From contig JAKOGI010000333.1 in assembly GCA_029747015.1 (NCBI GenBank), positions 186,001 through 250,000 on the forward strand: DNA of 64,000 nucleotides. The letters run 5' to 3'. Both the position numbers and the translations under genes were made by a program. Position 1 is the stretch's first letter, and each line of letters opens with the position of its first letter. Positions 22,347-34,363 of this stretch are shown here, one piece after another. Origin of the DNA: Carnegiea gigantea (taxonomy: Eukaryota; Streptophyta; Magnoliopsida; Caryophyllales; Cactaceae). The notes beneath the pieces were generated by a model, which did no database searches, was not told the origin of the DNA, and worked only from the letters and a program-made list of their open reading frames with translations.

Positions 22347-23094
22347 ATTAAAAAAAACATAGCTAGAAACTTGAAAATCTTTTTGTGTTTTGTTTTGCTT
22401 TTTAAAAGTAATATGCACAAAACAAGGGAAAGATATGCACATTTGAATCAACTAAATCACCCTTGTAGCAAAGATGTTGGCCTGCATATGAACATATTCT
22501 ACACATCAAGACTCTGTATCCCAAGAATGACATCAAAGCACTAACTTTTCACCCAGTTGCACTTCGAAAGTTTGAATCCATCTCAGTGCTTGTGTGCATG
22601 TGTATCATCATCCTAGGGCTCAGGTTCTCAATCCCATGGAACTGACACAAACTACAGTATTGATTTATTAACATTGCAAGCAAGCATTCCCAGTAGCAAT
22701 ATTGCCTCAAAGGGTAACACCCAGTAGTGCATACCTCAAAGGGTTACTTATCATTCCAAATTTTACTTCATTTCCTTTCCGTCTTTTTCTTCTTTCTTTT
22801 TTTTTTTCATTCTTTTTTAATTTATAAAATTCAAAATTGCGTCAAAAACAAGTGGGAGAGCCGATAATGGAAAACTAAAACCTTAAGACAATAAGGAGGA
22901 TATAAATAGGGATTGGATTACACAGTGATAATGAACAAATAAGATTAGGATTAGAGCCAAAAATGACACACCGAGGACAGAGACCTAACATGCACATTAT
23001 GCTTACGTACAAGCTAATAATCCAAGCACAGGGGAGTTAAACTAATCAGAATAGTACTAAACTTCCCAAAATAAAACAAAAATCTTTTTTTTTT

Positions 23095-25585
23095 TCAAAA
23101 TAAAACAGATTCAAAAGCAGCAGTGAGCAAGCAATCAGCAGTCGAGTACAAGTTATCAAACTTAAAAGCATCATACTTAGGCTCATCATTCACAAGAAAG
23201 GGCTCATACTCAATAGCAAACACATCATCACAAGCATCTTCAAGTATGGAATCCTCTACCCAGCGAAGAGTAGAGAACTCCATATCATCAAAACCAGAGG
23301 GCTGCCTTTGCAGATTAAAAATGTTAAGCTCTAAGGTCATGTTACCAAAAGACAGTCTCATCACGCCATTCCTGCAATTAATGAGGGCATTGATAGTGGC
23401 CAAGAAAGGATGCCCTAGAATCACAGGGACTTGACTAGCTAAGTTAGACACCGTCTCAGTCTCAATCACAACAAAGTCCACAGGGTAAATGAATTCACCC
23501 ACTCGGATCAGCACATCCGCAACTATCCCCCTAGGCAATCTGGTCAACTTACCAGCTAATTTAATAACCATCTTAGTAGGCTTAAGCTCACCTAACCCTA
23601 GCCTCTCATACTCAGGGAAGGGAATCAAGTTAATGCTGGCCCCTAAATCAAGCAAAGCTCTATGAATGAGCTGGTCTCCTATAACTATAGAAATAGTAGG
23701 ACAACTGAGGTCCTTATATTTCATTGGGATCTGATGAGATAGAATAGAACTAGCACTAGAGGCTAAAAAAGCCTACCTAGGGACATTAGTAGCTCTCTTG
23801 GTTATGCACAGATCCTTTAAAAACCTAGCATATGGAGGCATCTACTGAATAGCATCGAGTAAAGGAATGTTGATCTTGACCTGAGAGAAGGTCTCTCTCA
23901 TCTTCTCAACATGGGCTTGGTCTTTCTTCTTAAGCCTAAGGGAAAGAGGAAGCAAAGGCATGTGGACTTTCTCAGATGAAGAACGATAAGAAGAAGAAGA
24001 AAGACTCTTAGAAGAAGAAGGGTCAACTGACTCAGAGAAGTCTTTCTTTTTAAGCTCCTCTTTTGTAGACGGTGACTCAGGAAGATGGTGAGAATCAGAA
24101 TTATTGGGGGCACCATTAGTAGCATCCCTTGATTCACTGGATGAGCCAGTCTCTGGAGGTAAAGAAGAAGAAGAATTCTCGAATAATTGGTGAGGATACC
24201 TGTAGGGCTCATTAGGACTTCTAACCTGGTTATCAATCTCTCGACCAGAACGGAGAGATATTACTGTATTCACTTTCCTTGCAGGCTCACTAGGGTTACC
24301 TGAAGAAGAAGATGCATGACCCTTAGGGTTCATCTCAGGCTGACTTGGAAAAGCACCTGGCTCTCTAGAAAATGATGCTAATTGGAAAAACTATTCAGTC
24401 ATCAATCTCATCATTCTTTCCATGTTAGTATTAATCATTCTCTCCACATTATTATTAATTCACCTCTCCATTTTATCAATATTACTACAAACAGGAGGAG
24501 ATTGAATTTAAGCTATAGGAGGTGGAGGTCTAGGTACATTTGGTACACTTGAAAAATCAGTCTCTGAAAGGAACTAGAAGAGTGAGAGATGGGCTGGGAG
24601 TTAGGAACCGCAACATTTGGTCCATTACTCCAAGAGAAGTTAGGGTGATTTCTCCACCTTGGATTGTAAAAAGGAGAGAAAGGATCGTTCTTAGGTCTCT
24701 GGAAGGCCATACTGGCTTGTTCTTGCCCAGTTGTTAACTGGTGAGCAAAATAGGGACAAGCACTCAATGAATGATCTAAGGCCTGACAATGAGAGCAATG
24801 CACTGAAGAAGTCTGGGATAACTGAGTCATTTGTGGAGTCAATTCTTTTATCATGTTTTCTAAAGCAGCAATCTTAGACTCTAAGTGACTCACATCAGAG
24901 ACAGAATGTAACCCACCCTTTGCAATCCTAGAAGTTAAACTATCATCCCGAGTGGTTTTCCACTGTATAGCTTTCTCAGCTAAGTCTTCTAAAAATTCCC
25001 AAGCATCTGTGGCGCTCTTAGAAAGAAAGCCACCCTGACACATAGATTCTACCATGTCCTAGCCTATTAGTCAAGTCCTTCATAAATTCTCTGGCACAAA
25101 CGTGCCTGGTCCAGACCATGATAGGGACACTGGGCCAGCAAATTCTTGAACCTATCAAAATATTTCCAAAATAATTCCCTATCTAGTTGCACAAATTGAT
25201 TGATTTCATTTCTTAGCTTAACAGTCTTGGTATTAGGAAAATATTTTCTTAAGTATAATTTCACAAAATCACTCCAGAAAGTTACAGAATTAGCAGCCAA
25301 GCCATACATCCATCGTTTAGCAGAATCTTTCAATGCAAAAGGAATTAATTTCATGTGCACAACATCAATGGGAATATTAGAAAAATGCATCATAGAGCAG
25401 ACTTCTTCAAATTTCCTCAAAAACAGATAAACATCCTCTAAGCCAGTGAACTCAGGGAGCATTTGGGTATAGTGATGTCTTAATTCGAAGGTCACATTGG
25501 GTCCGAGATCAGGTATAGTGAAGCAAGATGGCCAAGCAGTTCTAGGAGGGTAGAAAATCTCACTCAAAGGTCTTTCTTGTGCCAT
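23095..25585 (-). pseudogene. Gag-protease polyprotein of unit 2
   Basis: The best preserved copy. From ATG 25585 (MAQERPLSEIFYPPR) an open stretch of 172 codons covers the Gag N-terminus; after a frame change near 25060 a 180-codon stretch follows (MVESMCQGGFLSKSAT...) with an intact CX2CX4HX4C knuckle (CSHCQALDHSLSAC). The Ser/Glu-rich linker is open at 24333-23842 and ends at a CAG-to-TAG change in IQQMPP. A 209-codon stretch (23724-23095) holds an intact protease: catalytic DLGASINLIP, ILGHPFLAT, and the tail with AIEYEPFL. No RT follows; about 0.9 kb of non-coding DNA leads to the polypurine tract. Few lesions separate it from an intact frame. Confidence 0.87.
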
Positions 25586-26476
25586 TTCTTCTAATTCAAG
25601 CTTGGATTCCGATTCGGATTCTAAGTCAGGGTCGGGTCTACTTCTAACAAGTCTATGATTTTCAGGATGTCTAACCTAACCAGTCATATAAATCCAACAC
25701 CCTCACCCAATGATCTATTTTTAAATTTTTTTAAATTTTTTTATTTTTTATTATTATTATTATTATTTTAATCACAAACAACAAAATGAATGATAAAACT
25801 AAAAACGCTATTAAAACAGAAAATAAACAAAACAGAAAACAAAAGCACAAATACGAAGAAACTACAAGAAAATAAGAAATAAGACTGTACCTAAACACCC
25901 TAATTCTAAATTAAAATAGAAAATAGAACTCCTAAAATCAGATCTAAATATACAGAAAAGTCCACAAAATCACAAAGGACATAAATATAATTTTTCTCAA
26001 ATTTTTTCTGTCCTTGAATAGTGCAGAAAAATGCAAATAGAATATTAATTCCAAACTTCACAGAAAAATCTAAACAGTCACAAAAATTCCAGAAAACTTC
26101 ACACACAATCTAGAAGTTATGCTGAATCTAGAAAAAATATTGGCACAGCAGAAATCACACTACAATAGGTCCAGAAAATTCAACCAGAATGCAGAAATTG
26201 GAGAAAAGTCTGCACTGTAAATATTTCCGGATCAATTCAACCTTGAATTTTTCACTGCACGTAAACCAAACTGATTAGTATTATTTTGTTAAAACCATCT
26301 AAAAATTAAAATTAAACTAATCCTAACACAAACAAAAATCGAAATCAAAATATAAGCTAAATTCAAAAATAAAACTAAACTAAACTATTAATACAAAAAT
26401 TACGACTCAACTAAAACTAAAAATGAAAATGACTCGATTGGCTACGAATCACTGTAACCAAATTTCACAATGCCAT

Positions 26477-26493
26477 CTCCGGCAACGGCGCCA
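26477..26493 (-). promoter_or_regulatory. Primer-binding site, unit 2
   Basis: Minus strand TGGCGCCGTTGCCGGAG, the best match to the tRNA-Asp 3' end in the window. Confidence 0.88.
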
Positions 26494-26502
26494 AAAACTT
26501 AT

Positions 26503-27968
26503 TGTGATTCTTCCGCAAGCGTACGGTTTTATCGCCGTAACAATTACTGGTAATGTTCTCAGGGATGGTTGTGAAATTAGATTAAAAATTCTAATCTAGT
26601 TTAAAACTATAGGCTAATTTTGTCTAACTCAAAGGTTGAATAATTCTACAAATTAATGGACCAATTAAGCAAAATCAAATCTTGAAATTCTAGGCGACAA
26701 TTTGCAAAAGGAATACTAAACTGTGACAAGTTTGAGTCACCAACACCTGACCGCAATTATTTATTTTTTTTAAATACCAATAACCATTTCCATTGATGAA
26801 GACCAAAGTGAAGAAGCAGATCAAAGCAAGAGCTCGATTCCAGCATGTCGACCACCCTCAATTCGAATTCAACTCTTGAGATTTCACACAACCCTTGTAG
26901 ATTCAACTCAGAGTTGATAAATTCAAACCAAATAACAAGAATTCGAAGGCTAAAATGTAAATCTAAAAATCGAAGTCGAAAACAAGAAAGCAAATTAAAC
27001 CCCAGAATTCGAACTCAGATGCATTAAAACTATAAGTGACTCTAACTAAAACCTAAACAAAACCTAAACTCCATCCATATTCTCTACTGCTCTGCTTTGA
27101 CGTCCATTAAAGCCCCTTGAAGCACTTGCTCGTTGCCCCCACATAATTGCCCCTTTGAATGCTTGAAACCGCTAAATTGATGATGATACTGGAAGGCAAC
27201 GGATGGGCGTGGTAATGGAAGCATTAGCGATGATGATTGAAGGAGGAAACGGTTAGGTAAGAAGAAGGACCGCCATGCTTTTGTTCTCGGTTTCTCTGGG
27301 TTGATCAGGAAGAGAAGAAGACGAGGGGTTGAGAGGGGGAGGGGAAAAAGAAGACCAAGTCATGTGCCATGCATGAGGTCACTTAAGTGAGAAAAAAGGC
27401 CGTGGAAGAACTGAAACCGAAGCCTAAGCATTAAAAAAAAAAAAAAAAAAGGAAAGAGGGCAGCAACCTGGGTCGTGTCTGGTACAGATTGGGCCAAGCC
27501 CATGTGAAAAGGAGGGGGCAATAGGCCAGTCTGGAAGGGAAAGAAAGAGGTAAAAAGAAAAGAGGGAGGCAGACCGAGCTTGGACACGCTGGGCCGGTGC
27601 AAGGAAAAGGGAAAGGAATGAGAAGATGGGCCATGGTCTGGAGGGAAAAACGCTTGGGCCAGCCTGCTGAGAAGGCAAACAGCAGGCCCAAATGGGAAAA
27701 GAAGAGAAAAAGGGCACGCTGGGCCGGTCTTGTGAGCTGGGCCGGTCTTGTGAGCTAGGCCGGTGGGCTCTATTAGGCCTAGTTTTCCTTTTCTTGTTTC
27801 TTGCTTTCTTCAATTCGATCTAAGCCATGCACTTGTTGCTTATTTTTCTAAATTTTTCAAATCCTACAAAATAAACTAAAACATTATTAAAAATCTAATT
27901 TAACAATTTATTGAGAGCAAATATTAGAACATGAAAGGGTATAAAATATCATAATTTTGGATTAAACA
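26503..27968 (-). repeat. LTR C (shared by units 2 and 3)
   Basis: Begins TGTGATTCTTCCGCAAG and ends TTGGATTAAACA. It has lost about 30 bases near 27395 that A, B and D keep. Confidence 0.92.
27721..27757. repeat. 18-bp tandem repeat in LTR C, two copies
   Basis: Same unit and copy number as in LTR B, which supports a close relationship between B and C. Confidence 0.8.
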
Positions 27969-27983
27969 AATACGCCCACACCT
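27969..27983 (-). promoter_or_regulatory. Polypurine tract, unit 3 (interrupted)
   Basis: Minus strand AGGTGTGGGCGTATT; a C now interrupts the G run. Confidence 0.8.
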
Positions 27984-28046
27984 AAGTTTTGCTCATCCTC
28001 GAGTAAACCAAAACTAAAATCCTAGAAAAAGAAAACAAAACAAGAT

Positions 28047-28174
28047 CCTAACCCACTTTCGTAAAAATCACGGTTGTACTTAGCACGTGCAACAAGCCCT
28101 TTACACCCCTAGGTTACCCCTAGTGGACAAGTAAGGTCTTGTGGGGGTTTGCAGAAGATATACCCACAAAATCT
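28047..28174 (-). repeat. Conserved 3' non-coding block, unit 3
   Basis: Aligns with the blocks in units 1 and 2 and element II. Confidence 0.65.
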
Positions 28175-28929
28175 ATTAAAAAAAAAACATAAATAGAAAC
28201 TTGAAAATCTTTTTGTGTTTTGTTTTGTTTTTAAAAAGTAATATGCACAAAATAGGAGAAAGATATGCACATTTGAATCAACTAAATCACCCTTGTAGCA
28301 AAGATGTTGGCTTGCATATAAACATATTCTATACATCAAGACTCCGTATCCCAAGAATGACATCAAAGCACTAACTTTTTACCCAATTGCACATCAAAAG
28401 TTTGAATCCATCCCAGTGCTTGTGTGCATGTGTAACATCATCCTAGGGCTCAGGTTTACTAAGATCAAACTCAATCCCACAGAACTGACACAAATTACAG
28501 TATTGATTTATTAACATTGGAAGCAAGCATTCCCAGTAGCAATATTGTCTCTAAGGAAACATCCAGTAGCGCATGCCTCAAAGGGTTACTTGTCATTCCA
28601 AATTATACTTCATTTCCTTTTTGTCTTTTTCTTCTTTCTTTTTTTTTTCATTCTTTTTTTTAATAAAATTCAAAATTGTGTCAAAAACAAGTGGGAGAGC
28701 TGATAATTGAAAACTAAAACCTTAAGACAATGAGGAAGATATAAATAGGGATTGGATTACGCAGTGATAATGAACAAATGGGATTAGAATTAGAGCCAAA
28801 AATGACACACCGAGGATAGAGACCCAACATGCACATCATGCTTACATACAGGCTAATAATCCAAGCATAGGGGATTTAAACTAATCAGAATAGTACTAAA
28901 CTTCCCAAAATAAAACAAAAATCTTTTTT

Positions 28930-31436
28930 TTTTCAAAATAAAACAGATTCAGAAGTAGCAATGAGCAAGCAATCAGCAGTAGAATACAAGTCATCAAACT
29001 CAAAAGCATCATACTTAGGCTCATCATTCACAAGAAAGGACTCATACTCAATAGCAAACACATCATCACAAGTATCTTCAAGCATAGAATCCTCTGCCTA
29101 GTGAAGAGTAGAGAACTCCGTATCATCAAAACCAGAGGGCTGCCTTCGCAGATTAAAAATGTTAAGCTCTAAGGTCATGTTACCAAAAGACAGTCTCATC
29201 ATGCCATTCCTGCAATTAATGAGGGCATTGGCAGTGGCCAAGAAAGGATGCCCTAGAATCACAGGGATTTGACTAGCTATGTTAGATACCGTCTCAGTCT
29301 CAATTGCAACAAAGTCCACAGGGTAAATAAATTCACCCACCCAGCTCAGCACATCCTCAACTATCCCCTTAGGCAATCTGGTCGACCTATCAGCTAATTG
29401 AATAACCATCTTAGTAGGCTTAAGCTCACCTAGCCCTAGCCTCTCATACTCAGTGTAGGGAATCAAGTTAACACTGGCTCCTAAATCAGGCAAAGCTCTA
29501 TGAATGAGCTGGTCTCCTATAACTATAGAAATAGTAGGACAACCGAGGTCCTTATATTTCATTGGGATCTGATGAGATAGAATAGAACTAGCACTAGAGG
29601 ATAAGAAAGCCTTCCTAGGGACATTGGTAGCTCTCTTGGTTATGCACAGATCCTTTAAAAACCTAGCATATGGGAGGCATCTGCTGAATAGCATCGAGTA
29701 AAGGAATGTCGATCTTGACTTGAGAGAAGGTCTCTCTCATCTTCTCAACATGGGCTTGGTCTTTCTTTTTAAGCCTATGGGAAAAAGGAAGCAAAGGCAT
29801 ATGGACTTTCTCAGATGAAGAATGAGAAGAACAAGAAGAAGAAGAAGAAAGATTCTTAGAAGGAGAAGGGTCAACTGACTCAGAGAAGTCTTTCTTTTTA
29901 AGCTCCTCTTTTGTAGACGGTGACTCAGGAAGATGGTGAGAATCAGAATCATTGGGGACACCATCAGTAGCATCCCCTGACTCACTGGATGAGCCAGTCT
30001 CTGGAGGTAAAGAAGAAGAAGAATTCTCAAAGAATTGGTGAGGATACCTGCATGGCTCATTAGGACTACTAACCTGGTTATCAATCTCTCGATCAGAACG
30101 GAGAGATATCACTGCATTCACTTTCCTTGCAGGCTCACTAGGGTTACCTGAAGAAGAAGATGCGTGACCCTTAGGGTTCACCTCAAGCTGACTTGGAAAA
30201 GTACCTGGCTCCCTAGAAAATGATGCTAATTGGGAAAACTGTTCAGTCATCATTCTCATCATTCTTTCCATGTTAGTATTAATCATTCTCTCCACATTAT
30301 TATTAATTCTCCTCTCCATTTTATCAATATCACTATAACTAGGAGGAGATTGAACTTAAGCTACAGAAGGTGGAGGTCTAGGTGCATTAGGTACACTTGA
30401 AAAAATCGGTCTCTGAAAGGAACTAGAAGGGTGAGAGATGGGCTGGGAGTTAGGAACCGCAGTATTTAGTCCATTACTCCAAGAGAAGTTAGGGTAATTT
30501 CTCCACCTTGGATTGTAAAGAGGAGAGAAAGGGTTGTTCTTAGGTCTCTGGAAGGCCATACTCGCTTGTTCTTGCCCAGTTGCTAACTGGTGAGCAAAGT
30601 AGGGACAAGCACTCAATCAATAATCTAAGGCCTGAGAATGAGAGCAAGGCACTGAAGAAGTCTGGGATAACTGGGTCATTTGTGGAGTCAATTCTTTTAT
30701 CATGTTTTCTAAAGCAGCAATCTTAGACTCTAAGTGACTCACATCAGAGACAGAATGTAACCCACCCCTTGCAATCCTAGAACTTAAACTATCATCCCGA
30801 GTGGTTTTTCACTGTATAGTTTTCTCAGCTAAGTCCTCCAAAAATTCTTAAGCATCTGTGGCGCTCTTAGAAAGAAAGCCACCCAGACACATAGATTCTA
30901 CCATAGTCCTAGTCTGTTGGTCAAATCCTTCATAAATAATCTGGCACAAACATGCCTGGTCCAAACCATGATAGAGACACTGGGCCAGCAAATTCTTGAA
31001 CCTATCAAAATATTTCCAAAATGATTCTCTATCTAGTTACACAAATTGATTGATTTCGTTCCTTAGCTGAACAGTCTTGGCATTAAGAAAATATTTTCTT
31101 AAGAATAATTTCACAAAATCACACCAAGAAGTTACAAAATTAGCAGCCAAGCCATACATCCAACGTTTAGCAGAATCTTTCAAAGCAAGAGGAATTAATT
31201 TCATGCGCACAACATCAATGGGAATATTAGGAAAATGCATCATAGAGCAGACTTCTTCAAATTCCCTCAAAAACAAATAAACATCCTCTAAACCAGTGAA
31301 TTTAGGGAGCATTTTGGGCATAGTGAGGTCTTAATTCGAAGGTCACGTTGGGTCCAAGGTCAGGTATAGTGAAGTAAGATAGCAAAGCAGTCCTAGGAAG
31401 GTAGAAAATCTCACTCAAAGGTCTTTCTTGTGCCAT
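28930..31436 (-). pseudogene. Gag-protease polyprotein of unit 3
   Basis: Same order as units 1 and 2: start MAQERPL at 31436, Gag domain with stops and a frame change near 31320, knuckle region, then an open 218-codon stretch at 30319-29663 with the coiled, Met/Arg-rich start (ERMINTNMERMMRMM) and the Ser/Glu linker. A single extra G near 29670 (GGGAGG instead of GGAGG) shifts the frame at MPPYARF. The protease (29694-29098) keeps DLGASVNLIP and ILGHPFLAT; Leu before the active site is Pro here. The EYESF tail continues below 29098 in another frame. No RT or integrase. It cannot make the full polyprotein. Confidence 0.85.
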
Positions 31437-32313
31437 TTCTTCTAATTCAAGTTTGGATTCAGATTCGGGTTCTAAGTCAGGGTCGGGTTCACTTCTAACC
31501 AGTCTATAATTTTCAGGATGTCTAACCTAACCAGTCATATAAATCCAACACCCTCACCCAAGGTTCTATTTTTAAATTTTTTTAAATTTTTTTATTTTTT
31601 TAATTATTATTATTTTAATCACAAAACAACAAAATGAATGATAAAACTAAAAACACTATTAAAACAGAAAATAAACAAAACTGAAAACGAAAGCACCCAC
31701 GCAAAGAAACTACAAGAAAATAAGAAATAAGACTGCACCTAAACACCCTAATTCTAAATTAAAATAGAAAATAAAACTCCTAAAATCAGATCTAAATATA
31801 CAAAAAAGTCCACACTATCACAAACGACATAAATATAATTTTTTCCAAATTTATTCTGTCCTTGAATAGTGCAGAAAAATGCAAATAGAATATTAATTCT
31901 AAACTTCGCAGAAAAATCTAAATAGTCACAAAAATTCCAGAAAAATTCACACACAATCTAGAAATTATGCTGAATTTAGGAAAAATTTAGCACATCAGAA
32001 ATCACACTACAATAGGTCCAAAAAATTCAACCAGAATGCAGAAATTGGTGAAAAGTCTGCACTGTAAATATTTCCGGATGAGTTCAACCTTGAATTTTTC
32101 ACTGCACGTAAACCAAACTAATTAGTATTGTTTTGTTAAAACCATCTAAAAATTAAAATTAAACTAATCCTGACACAAACAAAAATCGAAATCAAAATAT
32201 AAACTAAATTCAAAAACTAAACTATTAATACAAAAATTATGACTCAACTAAAACAAAAAATGAAAACGACTCGATTGACTACGAATCACTGTAACCAAAT
32301 TTCACAACGCCAT

Positions 32314-32330
32314 CTCCGGCAACGGCGCCA
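32314..32330 (-). promoter_or_regulatory. Primer-binding site, unit 3
   Basis: Minus strand TGGCGCCGTTGCCGGAG, identical to unit 2. Confidence 0.88.
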
Positions 32331-32339
32331 AAAACTTAT

Positions 32340-33809
32340 TGTGATTTTTCCGCAAGTGTACGGTTTTATCGCCGTAATAATTACGAGTAACGTCTTCAGG
32401 GGTGGTTGTGAAATTAGATTAAAAATTCTAATCTGGTTTAAAACTAGAGGCTAATTTTGTCTAATTCAAAGGTTGAATAATTCTACAAATTAATGGACCA
32501 AATTAAACAAAATCAAATCTTGAAATTCTGACCGCCAATTTGCAAAATGAATTCTAAACTGTGACAAGTTTGAGTTACCAACACCTGGCCGCAATTATTT
32601 ATTTTTTTTAATACCAATAACCATTTCCATTGACGCAGACCAAAGTGAAGAGGCAGATCAAAGCAAGACCTCGATTCCAGCATGTTGACCACCCTCAATT
32701 CGAATCCAACTCTTGAGATTTCACAAAACCCTTGTAGATTCAACTCGGAGTTGATAAATTCAAACCAAATAACATGAATTTGAAGGCTAAAATGTAAATC
32801 TAAAAATCAAAGTCGAAAACAAGAAAGCAAATTAAACCCCAGAATTCGAACTCAGATACATTAAAACTGAAAGTGACTCTAACTAAAACCTAAACAAAAC
32901 CTAAACTCCATCTATATTCTCTACTGTTTTGCTTCGATGTCCATTAAAGCCCCTTGAAGAACCTGTTCATTGCCCCCACATAATTGCCTCTTTGAATACT
33001 TGAAACCGCTAAATTGATGATGATACTGGAAGGCAACGGATGGGCGTGGTAATGGAAGCATTAAAGATGATGATTGAAAGAGGAAACGACTAGGCAAGAA
33101 GAAGGACCGCCATGCTTTTGTTCTCGATTTCTCTGGGTTACGCAAGAAGAGAAGAAGACGAGGGGTTGAGAGGGGGAGGGGAAAAAGAAGAGCAAGTCAT
33201 GTGCAATGCATGTGGTCTCTTAAGTGAGAAAATGGGCTGGGGAATGAGTTTGGCTTTGGCGGGCCGTGGAAGAATTGTAACCGAAGCCTAAGCATAAAAA
33301 AAAAACAAGGAAAGAGGGCAGCAATCTGGGTCGTGTCTGGTACAGATTGGGCCAAGCCCATGCGAAGAGGAGGGGGCAATGAACCGGTCTGGAAGGGAAA
33401 GAAAGAGGTAAAAAGAAAAGAGGGAGGCAGACCGAGTTTGGACACGTTGGGCCGGTGCAAGGAAAAGGGAAAGGAATGAGAAGATGGGCCTTGGTCTGGA
33501 GGGAAGAACGTTTGGGCTAGCCTGGTGAGAAGACAAACAGTAGGCCCAAAAGGGAAAAGGAGATAAGAAGAGCACACTGGGCCGGTCTTGTGAGCTGGGC
33601 CGGTGGGCTCCAGTAGGCCTGACTTTCCTTTTCTTGTTTCTTGCTTTCTTCAATCCGATCAAAGCCATGCACTTATTGCTTTTTTTTTCAAATTTTTCAA
33701 ATCCTACAAAATAAACATAAACATTATTAAAAATCTAATTTAACAATTTATTGAGAGCAAATATTAGACGATAAAAAGGGCATAAAATATCGTAATTTTG
33801 GATTGAACA
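32340..33809 (-). repeat. LTR D (5' LTR of unit 3)
   Basis: Begins TGTGATTTTTCCGCAAG and ends TTGGATTGAACA. It has one copy of the 18-bp repeat (about 33585-33602). Confidence 0.92.
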
Positions 33810-33814
33810 AGCGT

Positions 33815-34099
33815 GAATATGATTGCCATTGGGTCAAGAGTTTAGGTGGCAACATGATTAGCCATGCTACATAGTCTGAACGGCATGATTTGACACCCTA
33901 TGTTAGACATTAGGCCGTTCCGTCTGCCTCTAGGTGGTGAGAATCCTAAACGTCCTAACACGGCCTTTTTTCCTCATTTCACACACAACTCATCCACCCT
34001 CTCTCTAAAAATGCCATTGCTAGCTTCTTTAACCTCTCAAGGATCGCACTTTAACTCCAATCCAAGATGTAATTCCTCTTCTTGTTTGTTTTCGCATTA
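33815..34099. other. Flank of the array
   Basis: Unassigned. A plus-strand frame starting at 34011 (MPLLASLTSQGS) would fit a short exon start but has no partner exon that I can recognise. A GTTAGACATTA string is shared with the left flank of the array near 14750. Confidence 0.3.
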
Positions 34100-34363
34100 T
34101 TGACTCAATCAATTGTTATCATATACTTCCTTCCACATTTAGGTAAATCTTATTTGTAACCCATATTTTTTAGAATTATTATTTAACCCAACACAACTTA
34201 AAAATTATTATCATTTGGCCTCCAAAACTACCAATATGAGGGGAATAAATAATGCTAAGTTTCTAGGGCGAGAGGGTCAAATAATAATCTGAAAAATGAT
34301 GGATTGTAAATAATATTTAGCTAAATACGGAAGGGGTATATGATAATAATCATTTACTCAATT
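34100..34363. mobile_element. Foldback-type MITE
   Basis: Two arms of about 85 bp (34100-34185 and 34275-34363) are inverted copies of each other, for example TTATCATATAC and GTATATGATAA, CCTTCC and GGAAGG. The loop is about 90 bp. There is no coding capacity. The target duplication is not clear. Confidence 0.65.

Larger units (their letters stand above)
14827..33809 (-). mobile_element. Shared-LTR tandem array of three gag-pro retrotransposon units
   Basis: Four LTRs of about 1.45-1.49 kb (A-D) alternate with three internal regions of 4380, 4363 and 4371 bp, all on the minus strand. Each internal region has a tRNA-Asp primer site at its high end, a leader of about 0.9 kb, gag plus retropepsin, about 0.9 kb of non-coding DNA with the conserved block, and a polypurine tract at its low end. 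RT, RNase H and integrase are absent from all three. The outer 5-bp flanks are GGTGT (14822-14826) and AGCGT (33810-33814), which differ only by two transitions, as expected for one old target duplication. I infer one insertion that later expanded by LTR-LTR unequal exchange. Confidence 0.85.
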
